DNA of 64,000 nt from Chryseobacterium jejuense (GCF_900100075.1 NZ_FNEG01000008.1:62001-126000); one strand, 5' to 3'; positions 41,245 through 50,039 are shown, numbered from the stretch's first letter. Made by a program: numbers and translations. Notes: generated by a model from the letters alone, not told the origin.

Positions 41245-43506
41245 TTAGTTATTACTTGCTGTTTTAATTTCAGTTGTTTTAATATCTGTTCCTAATCTCT
41301 GTAGGTAAGAAATAAGAGCTACAATTTCTTTTTTCTCTAATTCTCCCTGAGGTTTCTTAGCATAAGCCTCTTTCAAGTCATTTGCTTCAGAGAAGATATC
41401 TTTTACAATTTTCTTTGCCTGGTTATCTGCCCATGTATTGGCTGAGTCAATTTGAGCTTTTGTATAAGGTACATCAAATGTATTCTTCATTAGCTTAATC
41501 TTGTCTACCATCTTAGATCTGTCTAAGTCTGTAGCAATTAACCAAGGGTAACGAGGCATGATAGAACCTGCAGATGTAGATCTTGGGTTATACATGTGCT
41601 TGTAGTGCCAAGAACTTGGGTTTTTACCTCCTTCTCTATGTAAATCCGGTCCTGTTCTCTTAGATCCCCAAAGGAAAGGTCTGTCGTATACGAATTCTCC
41701 TGCTTTAGAGTACTGTCCGTTTTTACCGTTAAATCTTGTAATCTCATCTCTGAACGGTCTGATCATCTGAGAGTGACAAGCATTACATCCTTCACGAATA
41801 TAAATATCTCTACCTTCAAGTTCAAGCGGAGAATAAGGCTTCACTGCTGAAATGGTAGGTACACTTTTCTTAAGAGATAGAGTAGGAATAATTTCTACCA
41901 TACTTCCGATGGAAATAGTACACAATGACAATACTGTTAAAAGCAATGGCATTCTTTCTAACCAAAGGTGGAATCCTTCTCCTTCTTTACGTTTGTTTCC
42001 GATATTTGCTAATGCAGGTGCTTCAGCAGGAACTTCTTTCTGGAATGATCCTTTTCTTACAGTAGCAATTACGTTAACGATCATTAGGATAGCTCCAGAA
42101 ATATAGAATAACCCTCCTAAGAATCTCATTTTAAAGTAAGGAATAATTGCAGTTACTGTATCCAACCAGTTTTTCCATAATAATGTTCCGTCTGGGTTGA
42201 ATTGTTTCCACATTAATCCTTGTGTGAATCCTGAAATATACATTGGTACTGCATAGAAAATGATTCCTAATGTCCCTAACCAGAAATGCCAGTTAGCTAA
42301 TTTTACAGACCAAATTTTAGTTCTCCACATAATTGGTACCAAGTAATAGATAACCCCGAATGCCATGAAACCATTCCATCCAAGAGCACCTAAGTGTACG
42401 TGACCGATAACCCAGTCTGTAAAGTGACCAATTTTGTTGATGTTTTTAGTTGCTAAAAGCGGTCCTTCAAATGTTGCCATACCATAACAAGTAACAGCTA
42501 CTACGAAGAACTTAAGGATAGGATTTTCTCTTACTTTATCCCAAGCTCCTCTTAAGGTAAGAAGACCATTTAACATTCCTCCCCAAGATGGTGCGATAAG
42601 CATGATAGAGAAACCAGTTCCTACTGCTTGTGCCCATGCTGGTAGAGCGGTATACTGAAGGTGGTGAGGACCAGCCCAGATATATACGAAGATTAGTGAC
42701 CAAAAGTGAATAATAGACAGTTTATATGAGAATACAGGTCTGTCTGCTGCTTTTGGTAAGAAGTAATACATTAAACCTAGAACCGGAGTTGTCAATACGA
42801 ATGCTACTGCATTGTGACCATACCACCATTGTACGATGGCATCTTTTGCTCCTGCATATGCAGAATAAGACTTCCAGCCAGAGAAAGATAATGGAACTTC
42901 AAGGTTGTTGAAGATGTGAAGCATTGCTACTGCTACCCAAGTTCCAAGATAGAACCAAATAGCAACATAAAGGTGTCTTACTCTTCTCTTTGAAATAGTG
43001 AGAATCATGTTTGCTCCAAAAATGATCCATGAGAACGCAATCAAAATATCGATCGGCCACTCATGTTCAGCATATTCTTTTGAAGTATTAATACCCATAA
43101 AGAACGTAATGAACGTAGCAACGATCATAAACTGCCATGTCCAGAAGTGAATCCAAGATAATGTATCACTGTACATTCTTGTCTTCAATAATCTTTGCGT
43201 AGAGTAGTATACCCCTACATAAACAATATTACACACGAACGCAAAGATCACGGTATTGGTGTGCAACATCCTGATTCTACCAAAACCAAACGCTCCATGA
43301 GTGTTTATTAACCCTTGAATATTACCCGATGCCAAACTTTTAATGGTTGTATCATCTGTACCGAATAAGAATTCAGGTAATTCAGGGTAGAAAAGCATTA
43401 ATGCCGCCGTAAGCCCGAACGTAAATCCTATGAAACCAAAGATAATGGTCGCATAGAGGAACGCACGGACAATACTATTGTCATAACTAAACTTTTGTGT
43501 TTCCAT
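41245..43506 (-). CDS. ccoNO: Fused cbb3-type cytochrome oxidase subunits I and II (CcoN-CcoO)
   Basis: A 753-residue protein combining the twelve-helix heme-copper subunit I (1 to about 500; the heme and CuB histidines are in WWYGHNAVAF, YIWAGPHHL and GHVHLGALGWNG) and the CcoO cytochrome c domain (about 520-753) with one heme motif CNACH at 574-578 and Met ligands later. It is the terminal oxidase core, reducing O2 with high affinity. The fusion is common in Bacteroidota. It follows ccoS by 21 bp and precedes ccoQ by 17 bp. Confidence 0.96.
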   Translation of the reverse strand: METQKFSYDNSIVRAFLYATIIFGFIGFTFGLTAALMLFYPELPEFLFGTDDTTIKSLASGNIQGLINTHGAFGFGRIRMLHTNTVIFAFVCNIVYVGVYYSTQRLLKTRMYSDTLSWIHFWTWQFMIVATFITFFMGINTSKEYAEHEWPIDILIAFSWIIFGANMILTISKRRVRHLYVAIWFYLGTWVAVAMLHIFNNLEVPLSFSGWKSYSAYAGAKDAIVQWWYGHNAVAFVLTTPVLGLMYYFLPKAADRPVFSYKLSIIHFWSLIFVYIWAGPHHLQYTALPAWAQAVGTGFSIMLIAPSWGGMLNGLLTLRGAWDKVRENPILKFFVVAVTCYGMATFEGPLLATKNINKIGHFTDWVIGHVHLGALGWNGFMAFGVIYYLVPIMWRTKIWSVKLANWHFWLGTLGIIFYAVPMYISGFTQGLMWKQFNPDGTLLWKNWLDTVTAIIPYFKMRFLGGLFYISGAILMIVNVIATVRKGSFQKEVPAEAPALANIGNKRKEGEGFHLWLERMPLLLTVLSLCTISIGSMVEIIPTLSLKKSVPTISAVKPYSPLELEGRDIYIREGCNACHSQMIRPFRDEITRFNGKNGQYSKAGEFVYDRPFLWGSKRTGPDLHREGGKNPSSWHYKHMYNPRSTSAGSIMPRYPWLIATDLDRSKMVDKIKLMKNTFDVPYTKAQIDSANTWADNQAKKIVKDIFSEANDLKEAYAKKPQGELEKKEIVALISYLQRLGTDIKTTEIKTASNN

Positions 43507-43527
43507 ATCAACTATTCACTATTTTTC

Positions 43528-43737
43528 TCAATTTTTATTATTTTCTCCTATTTCTTTTTCGTCTTTATCCTTGTTGCCAGTTTCATTTTTTTCTTTGACT
43601 TCATCATCGAAAAGAATTCTAACAGCCGGAGATTCATCATCTTCAAACTGCCCTTTTTTGGCATACACTATAAATACGACCAGGAAGATCGCAGCTAAAG
43701 AAACACTGCAGACGATCATTAAATATAGAATATCCAT
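43528..43737 (-). CDS. ccoS: cbb3-type cytochrome oxidase assembly protein CcoS
   Basis: A 69-residue protein with one N-terminal helix (about 3-24, MIVCSVSLAAIFLVVFIVYA), the FEDDESPAVRILFDDE segment typical of CcoS and a charged tail. CcoS is required for heme and copper insertion into the oxidase. It is the first gene of the cco operon, with a candidate FNR-like promoter upstream. Confidence 0.9.
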   Translation of the reverse strand: MDILYLMIVCSVSLAAIFLVVFIVYAKKGQFEDDESPAVRILFDDEVKEKNETGNKDKDEKEIGENNKN

Positions 43738-43768
43738 TGGACAACAAAATTAACCTATTTTCGGGGTT

Positions 43769-43799
43769 CAAATTTAGTGAAAAATAATGACATTCATCA
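43769..43799 (-). promoter_or_regulatory. cco operon promoter with FNR-like site
   Basis: On the minus strand, TAAATTTG (43776-43769) is an exact -7 element. TGATGAATGTCA (43799-43788) upstream matches TGAT-N4-ATCA in seven of eight symmetric positions. No -33 TTG is seen, as expected for an activator-dependent promoter. Confidence 0.5.
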
Positions 43800-43846
43800 C
43801 GAAATGCCGATTTCAGCTAATTTAAAATCAGTCTAAATAAGAGGGT

Positions 43847-46225
43847 TTAAGCCCGTTTTTTGAAGTATTTTCGACCCAGTATCCAAGTTGAAACTGTAGT
43901 AAAGGTAACTACCGTGATAGAGCTTACCGGCATGATGATAGCCGCGAAAAGCGGATGCATGTGTCCTGTAACTGCGTAACTTAACCCAACAATATTATAA
44001 AGAAAACTGATTATAAATGTCATTTTCACAATGGTGATGGAGCCTTTACAGACGTTCAGATAGTTGTCTAAAGTGACTACTTTATCACCGTTCATGATAA
44101 CGTCAGAAGATGGCGTAAAGCTGTTGGTGTCATCCGCAATGGCAATTCCTACATTACTTTGTTTTAGTGCTCCCGCGTCGTTCAGTCCATCACCAAGCAT
44201 AGCTACTTTCATATGCTGATCCTGAAGGCTTTTGATGTAGTTCAGCTTGTCTTCCGGGCTTTGGTTGAAAGCCATTCCTTTGTAGTTTGGAATAAGCTCT
44301 TTAAGCTGGTTTTCCTCTGAGGAATTATCTCCGCTCAGAATAAATATTTTGTAGTTGGTAAGTTTATTAAATAAGTCTTTAAGCTTAGGTCTGTACTCAT
44401 TCTTAAAGATGAATTTTCCTAAGAATTCACCATTTTTGCTAATGTAAACGGCGGTTTCCAGGTTTTTAGGTTCCTGATTGTTGTAACGGGCAGAGCCGAT
44501 TTTGTAAACATTTCCTCTTACGCTGGCCACGTATCCTTTTCCTGAAATTTCCTGGAAGTCTTCAACCGGGAAATAATTGTCATTAAACTCTATAAATTCA
44601 TAAAGAGACTTAGATAAAGGGTGGTTTGAGTTCTTTAATAAGGTTTTGATATTCAGTTGATCGAATTCATTGATCTCAGAACCCTGATATTTGATATTTG
44701 ATTTTTTTCTGTGGGTAATAGTTCCGGTCTTATCAAAAACGATCGTATCTAATTTTGCGATTTTTTCAATCGTTAACGTATCTTTTACATAAAATTTATT
44801 TCTACCTAAAATCCTCATAATGTGTCCGAAAGTGAACGGTGCAGATAATGCTAGTGCACACGGACATGCAATAATCAGAATGGCGGAAATCACCTGGAAC
44901 ATTTTCTCTAAATCGATGAATGCCCAATAAATTCCAGATATAAGTGCAATACCTAAAATGATGAATGTGAAATATTTACTGATGTTGTTCGTTAACGTGT
45001 CAAGACCTGTTTCATGTTTCTTGAAAGCTTCTTTATTCCAAAGTTGAGTAAGATAACTTTGATCTACATCTTTAATAACCTCAAGTTCCAGAGAAGATCC
45101 AACCTGCTTACCACCGGCAAAAATTTTGTCTCCAGGCTGTTTGCTGATGCTTTCACTTTCTCCGGTAATAAAACTGTTATCTATGTTTCCTTCTCCGTTG
45201 ATAAGAATAGCGTCTACTGGGATGATTTCCTGGTTTCTAACTAAAATTCTGTCTCCAACTTTTATTTCGGAAAGAAGGATGTTTTCCTGTTTTCCTTCGA
45301 AGTCAACCTTAGTTACAGCAATAGGGTAGAATGATTTGTAATCTCTGTCATAAGAAAGAGCACTGTATGTTCTTTTCTGGAATAGTTTACCCATCAACAT
45401 GAAGAACAGAAGTCCGCAAAGGGTGTCAAAATATCCCGGACCGTAATCTGTTGCTACTTCGTAAATGCTTCTTCCGAAAAGAACAAATATCCCTAATACA
45501 ATAGGAACATCAATGTTAACGATTTTATTTTTTAATCCGTACCAGGCGGATTTGTAATAGTCTGAAGCGGAATAAAATACAACCGGACATGCTAATAAGA
45601 ACATCAGAACTCTGAAAAGTCCTTTATAATGCTCCATCCAATAATCTTCACCACCTACATATTCCGGAAATGCTAAAAACATTCCGTTCCCGAAAGCAAA
45701 ACCTGCAATTGCAAATTTTACAAGAAGTGATTTATCAAGATGATCAACATTTTTTTCAGCAGTTTCAAGGCTGATAACAGGTTTGTATCCTAAATTTGTT
45801 AAGAAATTAGCGAGTTCGCTTAATTTTAGATCTTTATGGTTGAAAGAAATCTGTAAGGTCTTTCTAGTGAAGTTAACCTGAGAGTACTTAATATAAGGAT
45901 TAAGGGTATGAAGGCTTTCCAATAACCAGATACAAGAAGAACAGTGAATTACAGGAATCTTGAAGGTAACAAGGCTGGTATTTCCTTCAGAGAAATCAGT
46001 AACTTTTTCAAAAATTTCAGGAGTGTCTAAATAATCGAATAGGGTAGAATTTTCATCGCTCGGACGAATTCCTGCCCCTTTATTAAGTTCATAGAAATTA
46101 CTTAAATTATTTATATTCAGAATTTCATAAACAGACTTACAGCCATTGCAACAGAAAGTCTTTTCATCAAACAAAATTCTCTCTTTTTCTATCCCTTGAC
46201 CACAATGAAAACAGTTCTCGCTCAC
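43847..46225 (-). CDS. ccoI: Copper-translocating P-type ATPase CcoI
   Basis: A 792-residue P1B ATPase supplying copper to the cbb3 oxidase. N-terminal cysteine motifs are HCGQG at 7-11 and CCNGC at 25-29, with a heavy-metal site CSSC at 95-98. Membrane helices surround the A domain TGES at 354-357, the metal-binding CPC at 454-456 and the phosphorylated DKTGT at 498-502. It begins at GTG (46225) directly after GGGAG; the upstream frame has a stop and no other start lies near. It is divergent from the Crp/Fnr regulator and could be a separate transcript from ccoS. Confidence 0.94.
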   Translation of the reverse strand: MSENCFHCGQGIEKERILFDEKTFCCNGCKSVYEILNINNLSNFYELNKGAGIRPSDENSTLFDYLDTPEIFEKVTDFSEGNTSLVTFKIPVIHCSSCIWLLESLHTLNPYIKYSQVNFTRKTLQISFNHKDLKLSELANFLTNLGYKPVISLETAEKNVDHLDKSLLVKFAIAGFAFGNGMFLAFPEYVGGEDYWMEHYKGLFRVLMFLLACPVVFYSASDYYKSAWYGLKNKIVNIDVPIVLGIFVLFGRSIYEVATDYGPGYFDTLCGLLFFMLMGKLFQKRTYSALSYDRDYKSFYPIAVTKVDFEGKQENILLSEIKVGDRILVRNQEIIPVDAILINGEGNIDNSFITGESESISKQPGDKIFAGGKQVGSSLELEVIKDVDQSYLTQLWNKEAFKKHETGLDTLTNNISKYFTFIILGIALISGIYWAFIDLEKMFQVISAILIIACPCALALSAPFTFGHIMRILGRNKFYVKDTLTIEKIAKLDTIVFDKTGTITHRKKSNIKYQGSEINEFDQLNIKTLLKNSNHPLSKSLYEFIEFNDNYFPVEDFQEISGKGYVASVRGNVYKIGSARYNNQEPKNLETAVYISKNGEFLGKFIFKNEYRPKLKDLFNKLTNYKIFILSGDNSSEENQLKELIPNYKGMAFNQSPEDKLNYIKSLQDQHMKVAMLGDGLNDAGALKQSNVGIAIADDTNSFTPSSDVIMNGDKVVTLDNYLNVCKGSITIVKMTFIISFLYNIVGLSYAVTGHMHPLFAAIIMPVSSITVVTFTTVSTWILGRKYFKKRA

Positions 46226-46245
46226 CTCCCTAAATTATTGAACTA

Positions 46246-46253
46246 CAAAATTA
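46246..46253 (-). promoter_or_regulatory. -7 promoter element of ccoI
   Basis: On the minus strand it reads TAATTTTG, an exact TAnnTTTG match, 20 bp before the ccoI GTG start. Confidence 0.45.
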
Positions 46254-46260
46254 TAACAAT

Positions 46261-46308
46261 TTTTTTTGTTTATCGAGTTAAAAAGTTCTATTTTTGTGAT
46301 AAATATCA
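46261..46308 (+). promoter_or_regulatory. Promoter of the Crp/Fnr gene with overlapping FNR-like palindrome
   Basis: A T-run ending TTTG (46265-46268), a 20-bp spacer and TATTTTTG (46289-46296), an exact -7 element, are followed at once by TGATAAATATCA (46297-46308), a perfect TGAT-N4-ATCA palindrome. The palindrome covers the expected transcription start and lies 6 bp before the ATG. Confidence 0.6.
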
Positions 46309-46314
46309 TATAAA

Positions 46315-47028
46315 ATGCCGCAGGAACAACAGATAGCCATTGAAGAGAGGTTCGCCAGAGTTTTTAATGATAAATCATTTAAGGAAAGACTTTCTAGCGC
46401 AGATTTTGAAAAATATATTAACGGTAAAAAAAGATTGAGTTTTCAGAAACACGATACTATTTTCGAAGATGGGGAAACACCAAAAGGTGTATTCGTACTT
46501 GAAAAAGGAGCCGCTAAACTTTCAAAATCAGGAGCATTTGGGAAAGATCAGATTTTAAGATTTATCAAAGAAGGGGATATTATCGGCTATCGTTCTTTGC
46601 TTTGCGGGGAAAATTTCCAAGCCAAAGCAGAAGCCATGACAGACATTGAGTGTGTTTTCTTACCAGCAGATATCTTTATGTATCTTCTGGAAGTAGATCC
46701 GCAATTGTCTTTCGTAATGCTTCAAAAAATTTCTTACGAATTAGGAGAATCTTCTAATACCATAACGTTCCTTGCCCAAAAAACGGTAAGAGAAAGGCTG
46801 GCTGAAATATTGCTGCTTTTGGAACAGAAATTAGGGGTAGATCCGGAAGGCTTTATCAAAATCTCCTTAACCAGAGAAGAAATTGCCAACATCATTGGTA
46901 CTGCTACTGAAAGTGCCATTCGTCTCATCTCGGAATTCAAACAGGATAGTCTGATAGAAGTTGACGGGAGAAACATCAAGATTCTGAATCACGATAAACT
47001 CATGAAACTCGGTCACGTAGTTTTATAA
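46315..47028 (+). CDS. Crp/Fnr-family transcriptional regulator
   Basis: A 237-residue protein. A cyclic-nucleotide-fold domain (about 30-145) is followed by a winged helix-turn-helix at 184-208 (LTREEIANIIGTATESAIRLISEF). Recognition residues E199 and R203 match the CRP/FNR positions that contact TGA half-sites, and residue 202 is Ile where FNR has Ser. Only two cysteines (C97, C113) are present, so the FNR-type oxygen-sensing Fe-S cluster is absent and any oxygen sensing would have to be indirect. Divergent from the cco locus and with an FNR-like palindrome over its own promoter, it likely regulates both. Confidence 0.9.
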   Translation: MPQEQQIAIEERFARVFNDKSFKERLSSADFEKYINGKKRLSFQKHDTIFEDGETPKGVFVLEKGAAKLSKSGAFGKDQILRFIKEGDIIGYRSLLCGENFQAKAEAMTDIECVFLPADIFMYLLEVDPQLSFVMLQKISYELGESSNTITFLAQKTVRERLAEILLLLEQKLGVDPEGFIKISLTREEIANIIGTATESAIRLISEFKQDSLIEVDGRNIKILNHDKLMKLGHVVL

Positions 47029-47043
47029 AAATCATAAAAACTT

Positions 47044-47069
47044 AAGTCGGCTACAGGCCGACTTTTTAA
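47044..47069 (+). terminator. Terminator after the Crp/Fnr gene
   Basis: AAGTCGGC (47044-47051) and GCCGACTT (47057-47064) pair perfectly and are followed by Ts. Confidence 0.85.
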
Positions 47070-47090
47070 CTTTTAAAAAATAGATAAATT

Positions 47091-47906
47091 ATGTCTGTTC
47101 ACTCTGAAATTAAAAAAGTTACGACTGAAACCTTGCGTAAAATGAAATTCGACAAGGAGAAAATAACAATGCTTACAGCCTATGATTTTACCACGGCAAA
47201 GATGGTAGATGCAGGTGGAGTAGATGCTATTTTGATTGGAGACTCTGCAGCCAATGTAATGGCAGGTTTTGAAACTACATTACCTATTACATTAGACCAA
47301 ATGATCTATCATGCTCAAAGTGTGGTAAGAGGAACTGACAGAGCTTTAGTGGTGGCAGATTTGCCATTCGGAACTTATCAGAGTAATCCTGAAAAAGCAT
47401 TAGAGTCTGCAGTAAGAATGATGAAAGAAGGAGGTGCTCATGCTGTGAAAATTGAGGGCGGAAAAGAGATTTCAAAATCTATTAAAAAAATCATCAATGC
47501 TGGGATTCCTGTAATGGGACACTTAGGATTAACGCCACAATCTATTTATAAATTCGGAACTTATAAGGTAAGAGCAAAAGAAGAGGCAGAAGCTGAAAAA
47601 CTGATTGCTGATGCACAGCTTTTAGAAGAATTAGGATGTTTTTCTGTAGTATTGGAAAAAATTCCTGCTGATTTAGCTAAAAAAGTTACTGAGAGCATTT
47701 CTATCCCTACTATCGGAATTGGTGCCGGAGCAGACTGTGACGGTCAGGTTTTGGTATATCATGATATGGTAGGAATGAACAAAGGTTTCAGTCCTAAATT
47801 TTTAAGAAGATATCTTGATCTTTACACAGAGATTACAGGAGCTGTGTCTCAATATGTACAAGATGTAAAGAATGTAGAATTCCCTAACCAAAACGAAAGT
47901 TATTAA
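47091..47906 (+). CDS. panB: 3-methyl-2-oxobutanoate hydroxymethyltransferase
   Basis: A 271-residue ketopantoate hydroxymethyltransferase for pantothenate (coenzyme A) synthesis, using 5,10-methylene-THF. The TIM-barrel signatures MLTAYDFTTAKMVDAGGVD, ILIGDSAANVMAG (metal-binding Asp) and GHLGLTPQS are present, as is GIGAGADCDGQVLVYHDM near the end. The N-terminal EIKKVTTETLRKMK is normal. It precedes a small membrane protein gene by 3 bp and may form an operon with it. Confidence 0.97.
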   Translation: MSVHSEIKKVTTETLRKMKFDKEKITMLTAYDFTTAKMVDAGGVDAILIGDSAANVMAGFETTLPITLDQMIYHAQSVVRGTDRALVVADLPFGTYQSNPEKALESAVRMMKEGGAHAVKIEGGKEISKSIKKIINAGIPVMGHLGLTPQSIYKFGTYKVRAKEEAEAEKLIADAQLLEELGCFSVVLEKIPADLAKKVTESISIPTIGIGAGADCDGQVLVYHDMVGMNKGFSPKFLRRYLDLYTEITGAVSQYVQDVKNVEFPNQNESY

Positions 47907-47909
47907 TTC

Positions 47910-48233
47910 ATGCAAAATCAACAACAATCTATTCAGGGAATATTATCTATTGCTGCTTTAATCTGTCTTGCTATAGGCTGGTTCAATTTATTTTCACCTG
48001 AGATCAATCATTTACTTTCCAGAAAAGTGTTCTATGTTCTGATAGGAGCAAGTTTCTTTATTCAGGCACCTATGCTGACCAATAAAAACTTCATGTATGC
48101 GATGTATGCAGCAGCAGGAGTTTGTGTGGTTGGAGCTTTATTGCCGGATAGTTCAATGATTTCAGGACTTAAAACAGTTGGTCTTTTGGCGGGGATTATT
48201 CTTTCAATGTCAAATAGAAACAGAAACAGATAG
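47910..48233 (+). CDS. Small four-helix membrane protein
   Basis: A 107-residue protein with four hydrophobic segments (about 10-26, 38-52, 56-78 and 84-100) and a C-terminal NRNRNR tail. No family was recognised. It lies 3 bp after panB and 5 bp before the pseudouridine synthase, so it is co-expressed with both. Confidence 0.72.
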   Translation: MQNQQQSIQGILSIAALICLAIGWFNLFSPEINHLLSRKVFYVLIGASFFIQAPMLTNKNFMYAMYAAAGVCVVGALLPDSSMISGLKTVGLLAGIILSMSNRNRNR

Positions 48234-48238
48234 ACTGA

Positions 48239-48916
48239 ATGAAGGAGCAGATTGTATATGAAGACAACCATCTTCTGGTAGTGAACAAAAAAGTCGGTCA
48301 GCTTGTACAGGGCGATAAGACCGGTGATGAATCACTATTGGAATCTATCAAGAATTATATAAAAATAAGAGATGCTAAGCCGGGAAATGTTTTTCTCGGC
48401 TTGGTTCATCGTATAGACCGTCCCACTTCCGGGCTGGTTATTTATGCTAAAACCTCAAAAGCACTTTCGCGTCTTACTCAGATGGTGAAAAACCGTGAGG
48501 TTAAAAAGACCTATTGGGCGGTAGTTGGAAAAGAATTAATTCCACAAAGCCAAAGACTGGTTCATTATTTAAAGAAAAACGAAAAGAATAACAAGGCGAT
48601 TGTTTTCCCAAAAGTTACAGAAGGCGCTAAGGAAGCCATTTTAACTTATAATATTATCAAAACTTTAGATAATTATCTGCTTCTTGAAATAGATCTTGAA
48701 ACCGGAAGACATCACCAGATCAGAGCTCAGCTATCAAAAACCGGGATTCCGATCAAAGGAGATCTAAAATACGGTTCTCCACGTTCCAATCCGGACGGAG
48801 GAATCAATCTTCATGCAAGGAAACTGGAATTTATTCATCCGGTTACTAAAGAAAACATAGAAATCATAGCTCCTGTTCCGCAGAATGATGCGATCTGGAG
48901 AGCTTGTGAAGAATAA
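48239..48916 (+). CDS. RluA-family pseudouridine synthase
   Basis: A 225-residue enzyme converting uridine to pseudouridine in RNA. The catalytic region HRIDRPTSGLVIYAKT has the nucleophilic Asp of the RluA family, followed by KTYWAVVGK and a C-terminal HQIRAQLSKTGIPI. There is no N-terminal S4 domain, so it resembles the short RluA/RluC-type or TruC-like enzymes; which RNA is modified cannot be told. Confidence 0.92.
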   Translation: MKEQIVYEDNHLLVVNKKVGQLVQGDKTGDESLLESIKNYIKIRDAKPGNVFLGLVHRIDRPTSGLVIYAKTSKALSRLTQMVKNREVKKTYWAVVGKELIPQSQRLVHYLKKNEKNNKAIVFPKVTEGAKEAILTYNIIKTLDNYLLLEIDLETGRHHQIRAQLSKTGIPIKGDLKYGSPRSNPDGGINLHARKLEFIHPVTKENIEIIAPVPQNDAIWRACEE

Positions 48917-48935
48917 GCATATCATAAACTATAAC

Positions 48936-49778
48936 ATGAAATTCAAATCACTTTTATTAGCCACATTGCTGGTTATGGCATCTTGTTCAGACAATGATGA
49001 AATGCCTATTGATAATTCAAAACAGACGATTACTGAAAATACAAGTAAAATCTCGTGGAACTATCCCGTTTTGTCACCTGTGTTTAATGGATTGGAACAA
49101 AATTATATTTTCGAATATGATTCTCAGGGAAGAGTTAGTAAAAAAGTAGGAGGAAAGTTGGAACTTTCTGGAAGTACGGGTTTCCCTTATGCTTATTCAA
49201 AATCAGTGTATACAATCGTAACGTATACAGGAAATACAGCAATTATGAAAAATTATAGCTCTGACCCTAGTTTCAATATTCAATTGAAGGAAAGAAGATT
49301 TGAATTTGATAATCAAGGTAGAGTTATTAAATTAGTTATTCCACAGGTTAATAATTCATATATGGATATGTATTTGACCTATACTTATGACGCTTCAGGA
49401 AAGTTAATTGAGATTTTAACTCAATATCCTAATGCTCCATACGATCCAACTGACCCGCAAGATTATATTTTGACATACGTAGAAAAGTTTATTTATAATA
49501 ATTCAGGAAATTTAGAAAAGGCAACTAAAACTGAAAAGCATAATAATGTTGATGCATACATTACGAATGAAATTACATTTGATAATTTTGATTCTGCACA
49601 AAATCCATTTAAGAAATTAGGCATTTTTGAAGATTATTTCTACTTTTCATTATCAAAAAATAATCCTCAAAGAAGAATTTCAAAAGAGTATCAACCTTAT
49701 AGCTCCGAATTTTTTCTGAACCAATCAAATTGGGCTAATCAACATAATACCAATGGCAGCTTAAAGCTTTTCTATTAA
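48936..49778 (+). CDS. Predicted lipoprotein with YD/RHS-like repeats
   Basis: A 280-residue exported protein. The lipobox cysteine is C17 (LLVMASC), followed by SDND. The mature part shows short repeats reminiscent of RHS/YD repeats (FEYDSQGRVSKKV, FEFDNQGRVIKLV, YTYDASGKLIEIL and FIYNNSGNLEKA). Such beta-strand repeats form wrapped sheets, and the function is unknown. The ATG at 48936 directly precedes the signal; 48885 overlaps the pseudouridine synthase gene and lacks a signal. Confidence 0.75.
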   Translation: MKFKSLLLATLLVMASCSDNDEMPIDNSKQTITENTSKISWNYPVLSPVFNGLEQNYIFEYDSQGRVSKKVGGKLELSGSTGFPYAYSKSVYTIVTYTGNTAIMKNYSSDPSFNIQLKERRFEFDNQGRVIKLVIPQVNNSYMDMYLTYTYDASGKLIEILTQYPNAPYDPTDPQDYILTYVEKFIYNNSGNLEKATKTEKHNNVDAYITNEITFDNFDSAQNPFKKLGIFEDYFYFSLSKNNPQRRISKEYQPYSSEFFLNQSNWANQHNTNGSLKLFY

Positions 49779-49802
49779 AGCATTTGAATAAATATCAATA
49801 AG

Positions 49803-49832
49803 ATCCATCTCCAAATTTGAGATGGATTTTTT
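49803..49832 (+). terminator. Terminator after the YD-repeat lipoprotein gene
   Basis: ATCCATCTC (49803-49811) and GAGATGGAT (49819-49827) form a perfect stem with a T-run. Confidence 0.8.
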
Positions 49833-49873
49833 GTTTCCGTAAAATTAGATTTTGCCCATTCTCAAAAAATAAC

Positions 49874-49881
49874 TACCTTCG
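49874..49881 (+). promoter_or_regulatory. Candidate -7 element of the thiamine operon
   Basis: TACCTTCG, one mismatch from TAnnTTTG, just upstream of the riboswitch. Confidence 0.35.
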
Positions 49882-49886
49882 TCCCA

Positions 49887-49966
49887 CACTTTAGGGGTGT
49901 CTGTGTTTACAGACTGAGACTTTACCCTTTGAACCTGATCTGGATTATACCAGCGTAGGGAAAAGT
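49887..49966 (+). promoter_or_regulatory. TPP (THI-element) riboswitch
   Basis: A conserved thi-box aptamer: TTAGGGGTG at 49891-49899, ACTGAGA near 49913, ACCCTTTGAACCTGATCTGG at 49924-49943 and CCAGCGTAGGGAA at about 49950-49962. It binds thiamine pyrophosphate and controls the following thiS-thiC operon. The structure and spacing match the known TPP class. Confidence 0.95.
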
Positions 49967-49979
49967 AGATGACTTTTGC

Positions 49980-50039
49980 TGTACATTCTATTGTACAATA
50001 ATAGCCATTCCTAAAGTATATTTAAATCATTAGGAATGG
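49980..50039 (+). promoter_or_regulatory. Riboswitch expression platform hiding the thiS start
   Basis: First, TGTACA arms at 49980-49985 and 49992-49997. Then CCATTCCTAA (50005-50014) is the exact reverse complement of TTAGGAATGG (50030-50039), which contains the AGGA ribosome-binding site and the ATG of thiS (50036-50038). When this 10-bp stem forms, translation of thiS should be blocked. Confidence 0.7.

Noticed and set aside
48885..48935. Upstream start for the YD-repeat lipoprotein
   Set aside because: It overlaps the pseudouridine synthase and puts non-signal residues before a good lipoprotein signal.
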